Shown one piece after another: positions 1 through 9,408 of a DNA stretch of 64,000 nt. The DNA is from Varibaculum vaginae (GTDB taxonomy: Bacteria > Actinomycetota > Actinomycetes > Actinomycetales > Actinomycetaceae): the NCBI RefSeq assembly GCF_900604285.1, contig NZ_UWNY01000003.1:85539-149538 (forward strand), written 5' to 3'. The notes below the pieces were generated by a model that did not search any database, was not told where the DNA came from, and saw nothing but the letters and a program-made list of their open reading frames with translations. Numbering within the stretch: the first letter of the stretch is position 1; each line of letters starts with the position of its first letter. The position numbers were made by a program, and so were the translations under genes.

Positions 1-345
1 GGGGTGCTGCTGGAACACTACGCAGGAGCTTTCCCTGCGTGGCTGGCACCTGTTCAGGTACGTTGCGTACCGGTAGCCGAAGCCTTTAATGACTACCTGT
101 TCGAGGTTGCCTCCCAACTGCGCAAGCAAGGGGTGCGGGTAGAAGTCGATACCTCCGATGATCGGTTTGGCAAGAAAATCCGTAACGCCTCCAAAGATAA
201 AATTCCCTTTACCCTGATTGCCGGGGGAGAGGACGCCGAGGCGGGGGCAGTCTCGTTCCGTTACCGGGATGGTAGTCAAGAAAACGGGGTGCCGATAAAA
301 GAGGCTATCGCCAAGGTCGTTGCGGCGATCGCAGAACGGAAATAG
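1..345 (+). CDS. thrS: Threonyl-tRNA synthetase, C-terminal part (5' end outside window)
   Basis: The frame is open from the first base and ends at a TAG at 343-345, so this is the 3' end of a longer gene. The residues form the anticodon-binding domain of class II synthetases of the Thr/His/Pro/Gly group: the pattern [11 protein letters not shown], then [10 protein letters not shown], then [17 protein letters not shown], is typical of the last ~110 residues of ThrRS. The enzyme charges tRNA-Thr in the cytoplasm. A HIT-family gene starts 3 bases after the stop, which suggests co-transcription. In actinobacteria thrS commonly precedes a HIT protein and the PI synthase gene, which supports the call. 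Confidence 0.9.
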   Translation, partial: GVLLEHYAGAFPAWLAPVQVRCVPVAEAFNDYLFEVASQLRKQGVRVEVDTSDDRFGKKIRNASKDKIPFTLIAGGEDAEAGAVSFRYRDGSQENGVPIKEAIAKVVAAIAERK

Positions 346-348
346 CTG

Positions 349-912
349 ATGACCTCGCCGGATTCTAACGCGCTACCGACCGAAGATTCTCGCTGCTTCG
401 GGGGAGTTCCCGACGCCTTCCAGCGCCTGTGGACTCCCCACCGTCAGGTCTATATTTCTGGCGAGGCCCGTCCAGCCACCAAGAAAAGCGAAGACTGTCC
501 ATTTTGTGCTGCCCCTGCCCGTAGCGACGAGGACGCCCTGATTGTTTATCGGGGAGAAAAAGTTTTCGCCCTCATGAACCTCTTCCCCTATAACTCGGGG
601 CATATGTTGATCTGTCCCTACCGGCACGTATCCGAATACATTGACCTGGACGAGGATGAGCGCGCCGAATTTGGGGAAGTAACCGCGAAGGCAATTAGAA
701 CCCTCAAGCAGGTGGCTAGCCCTGCGGGATTCAACCTGGGGATGAACCAAGGCGAAGTTGCCGGAGCAGGTATCGCAGGTCACTTGCACCAACATATTGT
801 TCCCCGTTGGGCAGGGGATGCGAATTTCTTTCCGCTGATCGCCCGCTGTAAAGCGGTGCCGCAACTTTTGGGACAGGCTCGCGAGCAACTAGCAACTGGT
901 TGGCAAGGATAA
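349..912 (+). CDS. HIT-family nucleotide hydrolase/phosphorylase
   Basis: This 187-aa protein carries the histidine-triad signature HLHQHIV at residues 145-151 (H145, H147, H149). It also has a CPFC pair at 50-53, as seen in zinc-carrying actinobacterial AP4A-phosphorylase-like HIT proteins. Family members hydrolyse or phosphorolyse nucleoside polyphosphates such as Ap4A. Which substrate this one uses cannot be seen from sequence. The ATG lies 3 bases after the thrS stop and the gene ends 3 bases before the next start, so it sits inside a tight operon with thrS and the phospholipid genes. Confidence 0.88.
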   Translation: MTSPDSNALPTEDSRCFGGVPDAFQRLWTPHRQVYISGEARPATKKSEDCPFCAAPARSDEDALIVYRGEKVFALMNLFPYNSGHMLICPYRHVSEYIDLDEDERAEFGEVTAKAIRTLKQVASPAGFNLGMNQGEVAGAGIAGHLHQHIVPRWAGDANFFPLIARCKAVPQLLGQAREQLATGWQG

Positions 913-915
913 ATA

Positions 916-1530
916 ATGCTAGGAAACCATGGACGGGGGTTAGCCCGCGCTGTTTTTACTCTCCCCGCGAAGCTACTGGCTAAAGCGGGGGTAACCCCTA
1001 ATATGGTCACTGTTGCTGGCACCATTATCAATATGGCACTCGCTATCGGTTTGTTGGCGCGTGGTTACTTGGCTCTTGGCGCGGTTTTGATTGGGGTCAC
1101 TGCCTTTGCAGATTCTTTAGATGGGGTGCTTGCGCGCTTTACCAATCAAACTAGCGAGTTTGGAGCCTTTTTAGATTCTTCTCTTGATCGCTTGGCTGAT
1201 GGCGCGATTTTTGGTTCCTTGCTTTATTGGGCAATCACCGGCCTTGTACCGGGAGGGATTCGCACCGCTACCATTATCGCTGCTATTTGCGCTCTAGTGG
1301 GAGCGGCAGCGGTTCCCTATGTGCGTGCTCGTGGTGAAGCCTTCGGGGTAGTCGCTAAAGTAGGGATTGGGGAGCGGACCGATCGTCTGGTGGTAGCCCT
1401 GGTGGGGGCAGGTATAACCGATCTGGGAGCGCCGCTTATTTGTTTTTCAGTGGCTCTGTCCTGGGTGGCGTTCGCTAGTTTCGTGACTGTGGTGCAAAGA
1501 ATTATTTATGTCAGAAAGCACCTTAAATAA
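916..1530 (+). CDS. pgsA: Phosphatidylinositol phosphate synthase (CDP-alcohol phosphatidyltransferase)
   Basis: This 204-aa membrane protein has the full CDP-alcohol phosphatidyltransferase motif: D66, D69-G70, A73-R74, G83, D87 and D91, with hydrophobic segments on either side. The family transfers a phosphatidyl group from CDP-diacylglycerol to an alcohol. With an acyltransferase and a PimA-like mannosyltransferase directly downstream, the acceptor is most likely inositol-phosphate, giving the lipid anchor for phosphatidylinositol mannosides. The next gene begins directly after the stop codon, so the genes are co-translated. The alternative, phosphatidylglycerophosphate synthase, is less likely because of the neighbours. 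Confidence 0.9.
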   Translation: MLGNHGRGLARAVFTLPAKLLAKAGVTPNMVTVAGTIINMALAIGLLARGYLALGAVLIGVTAFADSLDGVLARFTNQTSEFGAFLDSSLDRLADGAIFGSLLYWAITGLVPGGIRTATIIAAICALVGAAAVPYVRARGEAFGVVAKVGIGERTDRLVVALVGAGITDLGAPLICFSVALSWVAFASFVTVVQRIIYVRKHLK

Positions 1531-2481
1531 GTGAATATTGAGTTATTTTCTAGCACTAGTCTGGCACGAACTGGATTAAAATTAGTTTCCTATCTACCGC
1601 TGGCCTTGGCTCAAGGCATGGGAAGTCTGCTTGGGGAAGTGCTCTACTGGATAGATACTTCGGGAGCGAAGCAATATCGGAAAAATCTGCGATATTTAGG
1701 GATTCCGGAACGCCGTATCGAAAAAACGGTGCGTAGCGGTCTCAAGGGCTATATGCGGTTATTTTCAGAGACTGCCCTTTTGGGGAGATTTTCCAACTCT
1801 CAGATTTTGGCTCGAGTGCGGATTAAGGGTGATCGGAATACCTTTATGCAAGATTGCGCGCGTGGGAATGTGTGCTTAGCGCTTACCCATTCGGGAAACT
1901 GGGATCTTGCTGGTTACTTTGCCAGTAAAGAAGCCTTACCGGTACTTACCGTGGCGGAAAGAGTTAAACCCGAAGCCTTGTTCCAGGCGTTTAGCCAGGT
2001 ACGGCAACAAGCAAATATGCGGATAATCGCAGTAGAAAAGGGTGAAAAACCTTTCGCTAACCTGGTAGCAGCTGCAAAGGAAGAACGCTATCTGATTCCG
2101 CTACTCGCTGACCGCGATATTACTGGCAGCGGGATAGAAGTTACCCTGGGCAATTCAAAAGCGCTGGTAGCAGCGGGACCAGTTGCTCTCGCCCAGAGAA
2201 TCAATGCTCCCCTTTATTGTGGGCATATCGCTTTAGAGAAGCTAGGAGATGCTCGGCGGAGGGCGGCGCGCTCTCGCTGGGGGATAGTGATTAACCTTGC
2301 TGGCCCGGTAAAGCCCGATAAGGTAGAAACTATGACCAGGGATTGGGCGCAGAAAGTCGGGGAGATAATTTTGGAATCACCTCAATCTTGGTTTATGCTG
2401 CAAAAATTATTTCTTGCTGATCTTGATCCAGAGCGCTTAGCGCGGGCACGCCGGCGTAGTCGAAAGGAGGGGCAGCGGTGA
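1531..2481 (+). CDS. PatA-like phosphatidylinositol mannoside acyltransferase
   Basis: This 316-aa protein belongs to the LpxL/HtrB/PatA acyltransferase family. The HX4D motif is HSGNWD at 120-125, after an N-terminal hydrophobic stretch. In mycobacteria PatA adds an acyl chain to the mannose of PIM1 at the inner face of the membrane. Its place between the PIP synthase and PimA genes is the standard actinobacterial order and is the main reason for naming this substrate. It starts with GTG immediately after the upstream stop, and its last four bases overlap the start of the next gene (GTGA). Confidence 0.85.
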   Translation: MNIELFSSTSLARTGLKLVSYLPLALAQGMGSLLGEVLYWIDTSGAKQYRKNLRYLGIPERRIEKTVRSGLKGYMRLFSETALLGRFSNSQILARVRIKGDRNTFMQDCARGNVCLALTHSGNWDLAGYFASKEALPVLTVAERVKPEALFQAFSQVRQQANMRIIAVEKGEKPFANLVAAAKEERYLIPLLADRDITGSGIEVTLGNSKALVAAGPVALAQRINAPLYCGHIALEKLGDARRRAARSRWGIVINLAGPVKPDKVETMTRDWAQKVGEIILESPQSWFMLQKLFLADLDPERLARARRRSRKEGQR

Positions 2482-3599
2482 GAATTGGGATTGTCTGCCC
2501 CTACGCCTACGATGTACCGGGCGGGGTTCAGTTTCACGTACGGGATCAGGCGGAGGAACTGCGGCGGCGCGGCCACGAAGTTTCAGTATTTGCCCCGGTA
2601 GAAACGGACTATAGTGAGGAGGGATTTATAAATGCGGGGAAAACTTTCGCCATTCCCTATAACGGTTCTGTTGCCCGCCTGGCGTTTGGGCCTCGGGTAG
2701 CAGCCCGCACGCGTCAATGGGTGACCAGCAGTGATTTTGATATTTTGCATGTGCATGAACCAGTCACTCCTTCGGTGTCTCTAATTGCCCTGCAACATGC
2801 GCGTTGCCCGGTGGTGGGTACTTTTCACGCGGCTGTCGAAAGGTCTCTGCTCTACACTTTGGGCAAACCGGTGGTGCAGTCGGTAAAAGAAAGACTCAGC
2901 GCACAAATCGCAGTCTCTGAGGAAGCGCGGCGTACCTTGCAACGTTACCAGGGAGGGGATGCTACCGTTATCCCTAACGGAGTGGATTATCAGACTTTCG
3001 CGCAGGCGACTCCCAGTCCTAAATGGCAACAGAGCGAAGAGTCGCCAGTTTTCTGTTTTTTAGGGCGCCTCGATGAACCCCGCAAAGGATTAGCACTCCT
3101 GGTTGAAGCAATTCCTCTGGTTTTATCGGCCTATCCCCAGGCACGGTTTTTAATCGCAGGGCCAGGAAGTGCCAGTCGCGCACGGGCTAACTTAGCATCT
3201 TACGGGAAAAACGTAGAGTTTTTAGGCGCTCTCAGTGAAGCAGAGAAAATTGCGTTGTTTAGTTCTGCAACCGCCTATATTGCGCCCCAAACTGGAGGGG
3301 AATCCTTTGGGATTGTGCTGGTAGAGGCGATGGCAGCTAACTGTCTGGTAGTCGCGTCCTCTATCCCTGCCTTTTCTGCGGTACTAGAGCAAGGCCGGCT
3401 CGGTAAAATTTTTACTTCCGAGGATGTGAACTCACTGGCTGAAAACCTGATTGCAGTTTGTGAGAATCGGGAAGCAGCCGCCCATCTGGCTCGGCAGGGA
3501 CATCAGGGAGCAAAACGTTATGACTGGCCGGTGATCACTGACCAAGTTTTAGCGGTTTATGAACGTTGCCGGGAACAAAAACAGGAGAACAAGCTATAA
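2478..3599 (+). CDS. pimA: Phosphatidylinositol alpha-mannosyltransferase (GT4)
   Basis: This 373-aa GT-B fold glycosyltransferase has the family 4 features. Near the N-terminus is a glycine-rich acceptor loop (VPGGVQFHV), in the second domain a GRLDEPRKGL donor phosphate-binding motif, and further on an EX7E-type segment, GGESFGIVLVEAMA. PimA transfers mannose from GDP-mannose to phosphatidylinositol on the cytoplasmic face of the membrane, the first step of PIM synthesis. It overlaps the acyltransferase gene by 4 bases and closes the thrS-HIT-pgsA-patA-pimA cluster. The nearest alternative would be another GT4 enzyme, but context favours PimA. Confidence 0.88.
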   Translation: MRIGIVCPYAYDVPGGVQFHVRDQAEELRRRGHEVSVFAPVETDYSEEGFINAGKTFAIPYNGSVARLAFGPRVAARTRQWVTSSDFDILHVHEPVTPSVSLIALQHARCPVVGTFHAAVERSLLYTLGKPVVQSVKERLSAQIAVSEEARRTLQRYQGGDATVIPNGVDYQTFAQATPSPKWQQSEESPVFCFLGRLDEPRKGLALLVEAIPLVLSAYPQARFLIAGPGSASRARANLASYGKNVEFLGALSEAEKIALFSSATAYIAPQTGGESFGIVLVEAMAANCLVVASSIPAFSAVLEQGRLGKIFTSEDVNSLAENLIAVCENREAAAHLARQGHQGAKRYDWPVITDQVLAVYERCREQKQENKL

Positions 3600-3685
3600 C
3601 GGCAGTTATTTTGTTTTGCTTATGTCAATAAGAAAAAAATTACTTCCCCGGTTAAACTGGAGTCAGCCCAGCAAAGGAGAAATAG

Positions 3686-5026
3686 GTGAGCCAGATGAAT
3701 CCGGCATATTCGCCCGCGGAGCTCGCCCAACCTAATCCTGTGCCCAACTTTCAGCAGCTTCCCCAACAACTAGTGCAGGATTACAGTTTTGATGCTCTTA
3801 GCTTGCCGGTAGATCCGCTGATCCCGCATCCGGCAATTTCTCAGCGGGTATCTTCGCAGCCACTGCTGGTAGATCCGGGAGCAGAAAAAACTTCGCGCCG
3901 TTCCCGGATGAGATCGTTCCCCTGGCTAGAGGTATTGTGTCTGGTAGCAGCGGGGGGCGGTCTTAGCTATTTCGCGCTGTTTATTTCTGCGGAAGAATCA
4001 GTTACCACCACGATTGGGGCGGTGATGGCGGCGCTGTTGCCCATGGCGATCGTGGTAATCGTGATGGTTTGGTTAGATCGTTGGGCACCAAAACCGTGGT
4101 GGCTGCTGGTAGCGGCCTTTCTTTGGGGAGCGGGGATTGCTTCAGCTTGTGCCTTGGCGTTAAATACTTTTTCTGGGAAAGCACTGCAATCAGTAGATTT
4201 TGGCCCCACTCCCTTCCAGTCTTTCGGCGTTTTGGCCACCATAGTGGCTCCTATAGTTGAGGAATCTCTCAAGGGCAGCGGAGTGCTAATCCTGATGTTG
4301 GCACGGCGGCGTTCGGTGAAAAGTCCCCTAGACGGGGTGGTGATTGCGGGAATCTTGGCCGCGGGCTTTGCTTTCACGGAAAATGTGCTTTACTTTGCAC
4401 GTTTTTATGAACAGCTTCCGGTAGTTTTCTTTATGCGGGCGATGCTCGGTCCCTTTGGGCATACCGTCTACACTTCGGTTTTTGGTCTGGCTTTAGGGAT
4501 GGCGCTTACTCGGGTGGCTTCCCCCAAAATGCGCATCGTGCTTCCAGTTTCCGGACTGATTTCCGCCATTTGCCTACACGCCGCCTGGAACGGACTTGCC
4601 ACCTATTCTGCCTTGCTTTTCCTGGTATCCTACCTGTTTTTTTGGGGGCCGATGTTCATTACTTGGCTAGCCATTAACCTGGTGGTTTCAGTGCGGCAAC
4701 GCAATGCGATAGAAAATGGACTCCAAGCTTATATTGCGGCTGGTTGGATTGACGTACGAGAAGCGCAAATGCTGTGTTCTCTTTCCGGGCGGCGACGTGC
4801 CCGTAAATCGGCACGCACTATTTCCCCTGCTGCTCGCCGGGCGTTATCAGCTTTCCAACAGGCTTGTACCGTCCTGGCATTGAACTATGTATCCAGTTCT
4901 CATCGGGGGTTATCCGCCAGTGTGCAAAAAGAAAACCAGGAGGCGGTTAAGAAGTTACTACAATCCCGAACGGATTTTGCTCGGGCTAGTGCTCCGGTGG
5001 GTGCCTATCGAATGGGGCGAGCCTAA
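3686..5026 (+). CDS. PrsW-family intramembrane protease
   Basis: This 446-aa multi-pass membrane protein has about eight hydrophobic segments between residues 83 and 345. The PrsW family residues are present: the E192-E193 pair in VEESLKG, E232 in TENVLYF, H259 in PFGHTVY and H298 in CLHAAWNG. PrsW enzymes cleave membrane anti-sigma factors or related substrates. The target here is unknown. Residues 1-75 are a proline-rich cytosolic tail and the last 90 residues are basic and soluble. The start is a GTG with an AAAGGAG ribosome site about 8 bases upstream. No anti-sigma gene is adjacent. Confidence 0.85.
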   Translation: MSQMNPAYSPAELAQPNPVPNFQQLPQQLVQDYSFDALSLPVDPLIPHPAISQRVSSQPLLVDPGAEKTSRRSRMRSFPWLEVLCLVAAGGGLSYFALFISAEESVTTTIGAVMAALLPMAIVVIVMVWLDRWAPKPWWLLVAAFLWGAGIASACALALNTFSGKALQSVDFGPTPFQSFGVLATIVAPIVEESLKGSGVLILMLARRRSVKSPLDGVVIAGILAAGFAFTENVLYFARFYEQLPVVFFMRAMLGPFGHTVYTSVFGLALGMALTRVASPKMRIVLPVSGLISAICLHAAWNGLATYSALLFLVSYLFFWGPMFITWLAINLVVSVRQRNAIENGLQAYIAAGWIDVREAQMLCSLSGRRRARKSARTISPAARRALSAFQQACTVLALNYVSSSHRGLSASVQKENQEAVKKLLQSRTDFARASAPVGAYRMGRA

Positions 5027-5027
5027 A

Positions 5028-5615
5028 TTGAATTCCGGTTTTCAGGTGCCGCGACCGCTCCCGAACCCTTTTCCACCTGCCGGAGAAAATCTACTTGGTT
5101 CTGATTGGCTAGTCGATCAAGATGGCTACCCGGGTCGTCACGCTGCCCGCATTATCGCCTTCGATAGATGCCAGCGCATCCTGTTAATCAAAGGTCATGA
5201 TTTTTCTGATTCCACTCATTGCTGGTGGTTTACTCCCGGAGGAGGTATTAAAGGAGGCGAATCTCCCAAACAGGCGGCTCAGCGTGAGTTTAAAGAGGAA
5301 ACCGGGATTAGTTTGCCTCTGGAAGAGATGCAGGGGCCGGTGCTTTACCGGGAATCTTTGCTTAAATTTCGTAAACTGTGGGCTATCCAGGCTGAACACT
5401 ATTTTTTAGTGCGGATGAACGCGGATGCGCCTCGGGTTTTTCCGGCCAAGTGGACGCCCTCGGAAAAGCAGCTTTTAGAGGACATCCGCTGGATTTCCCT
5501 TACGGAGCTTGTGAACTTAGCTGAGCGGGAAACTATTTACCCTAACTGCCTGTGGGAATTAGCTCCGCACTGGGCTCAAACTTGGGATGGAAACTGCCGC
5601 ACCGTCTACGATTAA
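5028..5615 (+). CDS. NUDIX hydrolase
   Basis: The protein contains a complete Nudix box, GGG-IKGGE-SPKQAAQREF-KEETGI, which matches GX5EX7REUXEEXGU. The fold is otherwise a single ~190-residue domain. Nudix enzymes hydrolyse nucleoside diphosphates linked to other groups; the substrate cannot be told here. The frame is open back to an ATG at 4887 inside the prsW gene. I prefer a TTG at 5028 because it avoids a 140-base overlap and the protein starts to look conserved only after it. A GTG at 5001 is also possible. The gene probably follows prsW in one transcript. Confidence 0.75.
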   Translation: MNSGFQVPRPLPNPFPPAGENLLGSDWLVDQDGYPGRHAARIIAFDRCQRILLIKGHDFSDSTHCWWFTPGGGIKGGESPKQAAQREFKEETGISLPLEEMQGPVLYRESLLKFRKLWAIQAEHYFLVRMNADAPRVFPAKWTPSEKQLLEDIRWISLTELVNLAERETIYPNCLWELAPHWAQTWDGNCRTVYD

Positions 5616-5701
5616 GGCTATTTAGACGATGAGGGCGCAAAGGCGTTAAAATCGGCTTGTATTTTGAAAACTAATTGCGCGAGCGGAATTAAGGAGAGCG
5701 A

Positions 5702-6463
5702 ATGTCGGGTCACTCAAAGTGGGCTACCACCAAACATAAGAAAGCGGCAATCGACGCTAAACGGGGTAAACTTTTTGCCCGTTTGATTAAAAATATAGAG
5801 GTAGCAGCCCGTACTGGTGGTGGTGATCCTGCTGGAAATCCCACTCTATTTGACGCGATCCAAAAAGCTAAGAAGAACTCGGTACCGGCCGATAACATTA
5901 AGCGGGCGGTTGCACGTGGCTCCGGAGCCGAAGCTGGGGGAGCCGACTGGCAAACCATTTCTTACGAAGGTTACGGTCCTGGCGGGGTCGCAATGCTGGT
6001 TGAGTGCCTGACTGATAACAAGAATCGTGCTGCTGCCGATGTGCGGACTGCCTTCAGTAAGAACGGTGGTAACCTTGCTGATCCCGGTTCCGTTTCTTAC
6101 CTGTTTAACCGGGTGGGAGCGATTGAAGTACCTAAAGCGGAAGGCATAGACGAGGACACCATTTTGATGGCAGTCCTGGACGCAGGGGCCGAGGAAGTAG
6201 AAGAGGGCGCAGAGACCTTTACTGTTGTTTGTGACCCCACAAACCTGGTAGAGGTGCGCAAGGCTTTGCAAGAAGCCGGTATTGACTACGATTCGGCTGA
6301 GTCTCAGTGGCAGGCTACGACTGCGGCTGAGCTAGATTTAGCTAAGTATCGCCAGGTGATGCGCCTCATTGATGCTCTAGAAGATAGCGATGATGTGCAG
6401 GACGTGTTCACTAATCTATCGGTTACCCCCGAGGTGCAACAGCAATACGAGGAAGAAGAATAG
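5702..6463 (+). CDS. yebC: YebC/PmpR-family transcription or translation regulator
   Basis: This 253-aa protein starts with the family hallmark [16 protein letters not shown] and continues through [11 protein letters not shown] and [11 protein letters not shown], covering the whole three-domain YebC fold. Members have been described as DNA-binding regulators, and more recently as ribosome-associated factors easing translation of difficult (proline-rich) stretches. A GGAGAG site lies just upstream of the ATG, and a possible -10 element (TAAAAT) lies near 5646. It is the first gene of the yebC-ruvC-ruvA-ruvB group, the usual order in many bacteria. Confidence 0.93.
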   Translation: MSGHSKWATTKHKKAAIDAKRGKLFARLIKNIEVAARTGGGDPAGNPTLFDAIQKAKKNSVPADNIKRAVARGSGAEAGGADWQTISYEGYGPGGVAMLVECLTDNKNRAAADVRTAFSKNGGNLADPGSVSYLFNRVGAIEVPKAEGIDEDTILMAVLDAGAEEVEEGAETFTVVCDPTNLVEVRKALQEAGIDYDSAESQWQATTAAELDLAKYRQVMRLIDALEDSDDVQDVFTNLSVTPEVQQQYEEEE

Positions 6464-6473
6464 GCAAAATTTT

Positions 6474-7112
6474 TTGCGGATTATAGGAATTGATCCCGGT
6501 CTTACCCGCTGCGGAATTGGAGTCGTTGATATGGATTCGCAGCGGCGCGCCCAGCTGGTGCATGTCGAGGTCGCTCGATCTCCGCAAAATATGGCGTCCC
6601 ATTTTCGCCTCGATAAAATCCGTCGCCGCATTGCAGCCGCTATCGAAGCGCACCAACCAGATGTAATGTCAATCGAGCGGGTGTTCGCTCAAGATAATGT
6701 CCAGTCAGTTACCTCCACCATGTGGGTAATGGGAGTGGCAATGACCGAGGCGGCTGCGCATAAACTGCCGCTCGCCATCCATACTCCTTCGGAAGTGAAA
6801 GCTGCGGTTACTGGATCCGGGGTAGCTAATAAAGCCCAGGTGCAGCACATGGTGCAACGGATTTTACGGATGGAAAAAGTGGTGCGTCCCGCTGATGCCG
6901 CGGATGCATTAGCCATCGCGATTTGTCATGGGTGGCGGCGCGATGGCTTGCAAGGAGCAAGCCGAGATGGAACCGTTAATGTTTCACTTTCGGGCAAGAT
7001 ATCTGCGAGGGGAAATCTTACTAGTGCCCAAAAGGTGTGGGCGCAGGCGCAGGCTACAAGTCGGCGCACCGGAGCGGTAGATCCGCGACTTAGGCGAAAT
7101 AAGAGCAAGTAG
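6474..7112 (+). CDS. ruvC: Holliday junction resolvase RuvC
   Basis: This RNase H-fold endonuclease cuts Holliday junctions symmetrically in partnership with RuvAB. From the TTG at 6474 the protein is 212 aa and shows the four acidic catalytic positions: D7 in GIDPG, E68 in SIERVF, and D141 and D144 in RPADAADAL. The frame extends upstream into yebC, but the conserved N-terminus RIIGIDPG begins immediately after this TTG. The purine-rich end of yebC (GGAAGAAGAATAGG) can serve as its ribosome site. The last ~50 residues are a basic extension beyond the usual resolvase length. Confidence 0.92.
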   Translation: MRIIGIDPGLTRCGIGVVDMDSQRRAQLVHVEVARSPQNMASHFRLDKIRRRIAAAIEAHQPDVMSIERVFAQDNVQSVTSTMWVMGVAMTEAAAHKLPLAIHTPSEVKAAVTGSGVANKAQVQHMVQRILRMEKVVRPADAADALAIAICHGWRRDGLQGASRDGTVNVSLSGKISARGNLTSAQKVWAQAQATSRRTGAVDPRLRRNKSK

Positions 7113-7153
7113 GATAGCCTTTATAACCAGTAGCCAGTTAGCGGAGATTCTAT

Positions 7154-7753
7154 ATGATTGCGCATTTATCGGGAACTATCGAGGAAGTAAGACTAGACCG
7201 AGCCACTATTGACGTGGCGGGCGTGGGCTATAGTTTTTTCGCTACCCCCGCTACCTTGTCCACCTTGGAAGTCGGCAAAGAAGTCAAGATACTTACTCAC
7301 CTGGTGGTGCGCGAAGATGCTTGGCTGCTTTTCGGTTTTGCGGGGCGCGATGAACGCGATATTTTCTCCACCCTAATCACCATTTCTGGAATCGGCCCCA
7401 AGCTGGCGCTAGCCGCCCTCGCAGTGTTTAGCCCCTATGAGCTACGGGCAGCAGTATCCCAAGGTGACCTGGCGGCGCTTACTCAAATTCCGGGGGTAGG
7501 TAAGAAATCGGCGCAACGCATCCTAGTGGAAATCGGGGATAAGCTAGGAGAGCCTGCTGGGGAACAGGCCGAGGCTAGTGGCGGGATCGGCAGCGCCGGA
7601 CGCGAAGAAGTTTGCCATGCGCTTGAACAGCTAGGGTGGCGAACTCCGCTGGCGCAAAAGGCTGTGAAAGAGGCGGCCGAAGCTAACCCGCAGGCGCAGG
7701 TTCCCGAACTTTTGCGTGCAGCCTTACAATTGTTAGGGAAACATCACGCATAG
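7154..7753 (+). CDS. ruvA: Holliday junction DNA helicase subunit RuvA
   Basis: This 199-aa protein has the N-terminal OB-fold domain, two helix-hairpin-helix motifs (ISGIGPKLALA and IPGVGKKSAQRI) and a C-terminal RuvB-binding domain after a flexible glycine/serine linker. RuvA tetramers hold the four-way junction open while RuvB hexamers pump DNA. It lies 41 bases after ruvC and 9 bases before ruvB. Confidence 0.95.
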   Translation: MIAHLSGTIEEVRLDRATIDVAGVGYSFFATPATLSTLEVGKEVKILTHLVVREDAWLLFGFAGRDERDIFSTLITISGIGPKLALAALAVFSPYELRAAVSQGDLAALTQIPGVGKKSAQRILVEIGDKLGEPAGEQAEASGGIGSAGREEVCHALEQLGWRTPLAQKAVKEAAEANPQAQVPELLRAALQLLGKHHA

Positions 7754-7762
7754 GGGAACGTA

Positions 7763-8863
7763 GTGGAAGAAACTAACGAGTGGGCGATTAGCTCTCCGGT
7801 GGGGCCGGGAGCTGATGAAGTTGAGCGGGCAGCGGAAGCGGCGCTGCGCCCGAAAGACTTAGATTCTTTTGTGGGACAAGAAAAAATTCGCCGCCAACTT
7901 AATCTGGTGCTAAAGGCCGCAATCGGGCGAGGTACCACCCCTGACCACGTACTTTTGGCTGGTCCCCCCGGATTGGGTAAAACCACTTTGGCGATGATTA
8001 TCGCTCATGAAACCGGAACTTCGCTGCGGCTTACCTCTGGCCCGGCGATTCAACATGCTGGGGATTTAGCGGCAATACTTTCTGCCCTGCAAGAGGGGGA
8101 CGTACTGTTTATTGACGAGATTCACCGTTTAGCTCGCACCGCGGAAGAAATGCTTTACCTGGCGATGGAAGATTTTCGCGTAGACGTGGTGGTAGGAAAA
8201 GGCCCGGGTGCAACCTCGATTCCTTTGACCTTGCCCCCATTTACCGTAGTGGGGGCAACCACCCGCTCAGGATTACTACCTGCACCTTTGCGGGATCGCT
8301 TTGGCTTTACCGCGCATTTGGATTATTACAGTCCCCAGGAATTGCGCCAAGTCTTAACTCGTTCCGCCCGACTGATGGAAGCGGAATTGGATCCGCAGGC
8401 AGCGGCGGAAATGGCGGCGCGCTCACGGGGAACTCCCCGCATTGCTAACCGGTTGCTACGCAGGGTTATCGACTATGCGCAGGTGCACGGGAATGGGAAT
8501 CTTTCATTAGAAGCTGCCAAAGCCGCTCTTGACCTGTTTGAAGTTGATCCGGCGGGATTGGATCGACTGGATCGCTCAGTTTTACAGGCGCTATGTGAGC
8601 GGTTTGCTGGCGGGCCGGTAGGTCTGACCACTTTGGCAGTATCGGTGGGGGAGGAACCAGAAACGGTAGAAACTGTTTCGGAACCTTATCTGGTGCGTCA
8701 GGGGTTTATTGCCCGCACTCCTCGAGGGCGAATTGCCACTCCTAATGCTTTCGCGCATTTGGGGTTAAAGCCGCCATTTGCTGACGGTGAAGCCTCCCTG
8801 TTTGAGTTAAGCGACGGCGAATCAGGGGCTACTGGTCACAAAAGCGGCCAAATACGGGCGTGA
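7763..8863 (+). CDS. ruvB: Holliday junction DNA helicase subunit RuvB
   Basis: This 366-aa AAA+ motor has Walker [10 protein letters not shown] at 67-75, Walker B LFIDEIH at 115-121, a sensor 1 GATTRSG segment and a C-terminal winged-helix domain. It drives branch migration of Holliday junctions with RuvA. The start is a GTG 9 bases after the ruvA stop, with a weak AGGGGAAC site upstream. A short non-conserved tail of about 25 residues follows the winged helix. Confidence 0.95.
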   Translation: MEETNEWAISSPVGPGADEVERAAEAALRPKDLDSFVGQEKIRRQLNLVLKAAIGRGTTPDHVLLAGPPGLGKTTLAMIIAHETGTSLRLTSGPAIQHAGDLAAILSALQEGDVLFIDEIHRLARTAEEMLYLAMEDFRVDVVVGKGPGATSIPLTLPPFTVVGATTRSGLLPAPLRDRFGFTAHLDYYSPQELRQVLTRSARLMEAELDPQAAAEMAARSRGTPRIANRLLRRVIDYAQVHGNGNLSLEAAKAALDLFEVDPAGLDRLDRSVLQALCERFAGGPVGLTTLAVSVGEEPETVETVSEPYLVRQGFIARTPRGRIATPNAFAHLGLKPPFADGEASLFELSDGESGATGHKSGQIRA

Positions 8864-8932
8864 AAGATGCAACAGACGTGCTTTAACGCTTAGAATCATT
8901 AAGGTTAAGAATTTTAGATTGGAAGGTTGATA

Positions 8933-9370
8933 ATGGGTAGTGGGTTACTTTTGGCGGTTATCGCTGCGTTTCTAGTGATGATGCTTTTTTCTTCACGCAA
9001 CGCCAAGAAGCGGCAGGCGGAGCAGCGCGATAAGCTAGCCAAAGAGATGGTGCCCGGAGCTTGGGTAATGACTACCTCTGGTTTTTACGGTCGCTATGTT
9101 GAAACCGATGGCGATGTAATCGTGCTAGAGACTTCGGACGGAACCGAGACGCTGTGGACTACTCGAGCAATCGTCAGCGTAGGTAACCCTCCGTTTGCCC
9201 CCGATACGGAATCTGCCGGTGACAGCACCACAGATCACGTAGGTGCAAACGGGGAAGATAACCAGCCCACAGAAGATCTAAAAGAAGACGCTAAAGGGGA
9301 TGAAAATCCTGCTGGGGAAACAGAGGATTCTGCCTCTGAAGACAGCGATTCGGGCGAAAAGAACAACTAA
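8933..9370 (+). CDS. yajC: Preprotein translocase accessory subunit YajC
   Basis: This 145-aa protein has one N-terminal membrane helix (residues ~3-20), a positive cluster (SSRNAKKRQAEQR), then the YajC core with VPGAWVMTTSGFYG and a long acidic tail rich in D, E and S. YajC associates with SecD-SecF in the membrane. The ATG at 8933 is preferred over a TTG two codons earlier because GGAAGG at 8921-8926 lies 6 bases before it. The order yajC-secD-secF is standard. Confidence 0.9.
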   Translation: MGSGLLLAVIAAFLVMMLFSSRNAKKRQAEQRDKLAKEMVPGAWVMTTSGFYGRYVETDGDVIVLETSDGTETLWTTRAIVSVGNPPFAPDTESAGDSTTDHVGANGEDNQPTEDLKEDAKGDENPAGETEDSASEDSDSGEKNN

Positions 9371-9408
9371 GCGAAGAAAAATCACCGTAGATAACGGAAA
9401 GAACAACA

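Noticed and set aside
4887..5027. ATG start of the NUDIX frame inside prsW
   Set aside because: It would overlap prsW by 140 bases and add residues not typical of the fold; later starts at 5001 or 5028 are more credible.
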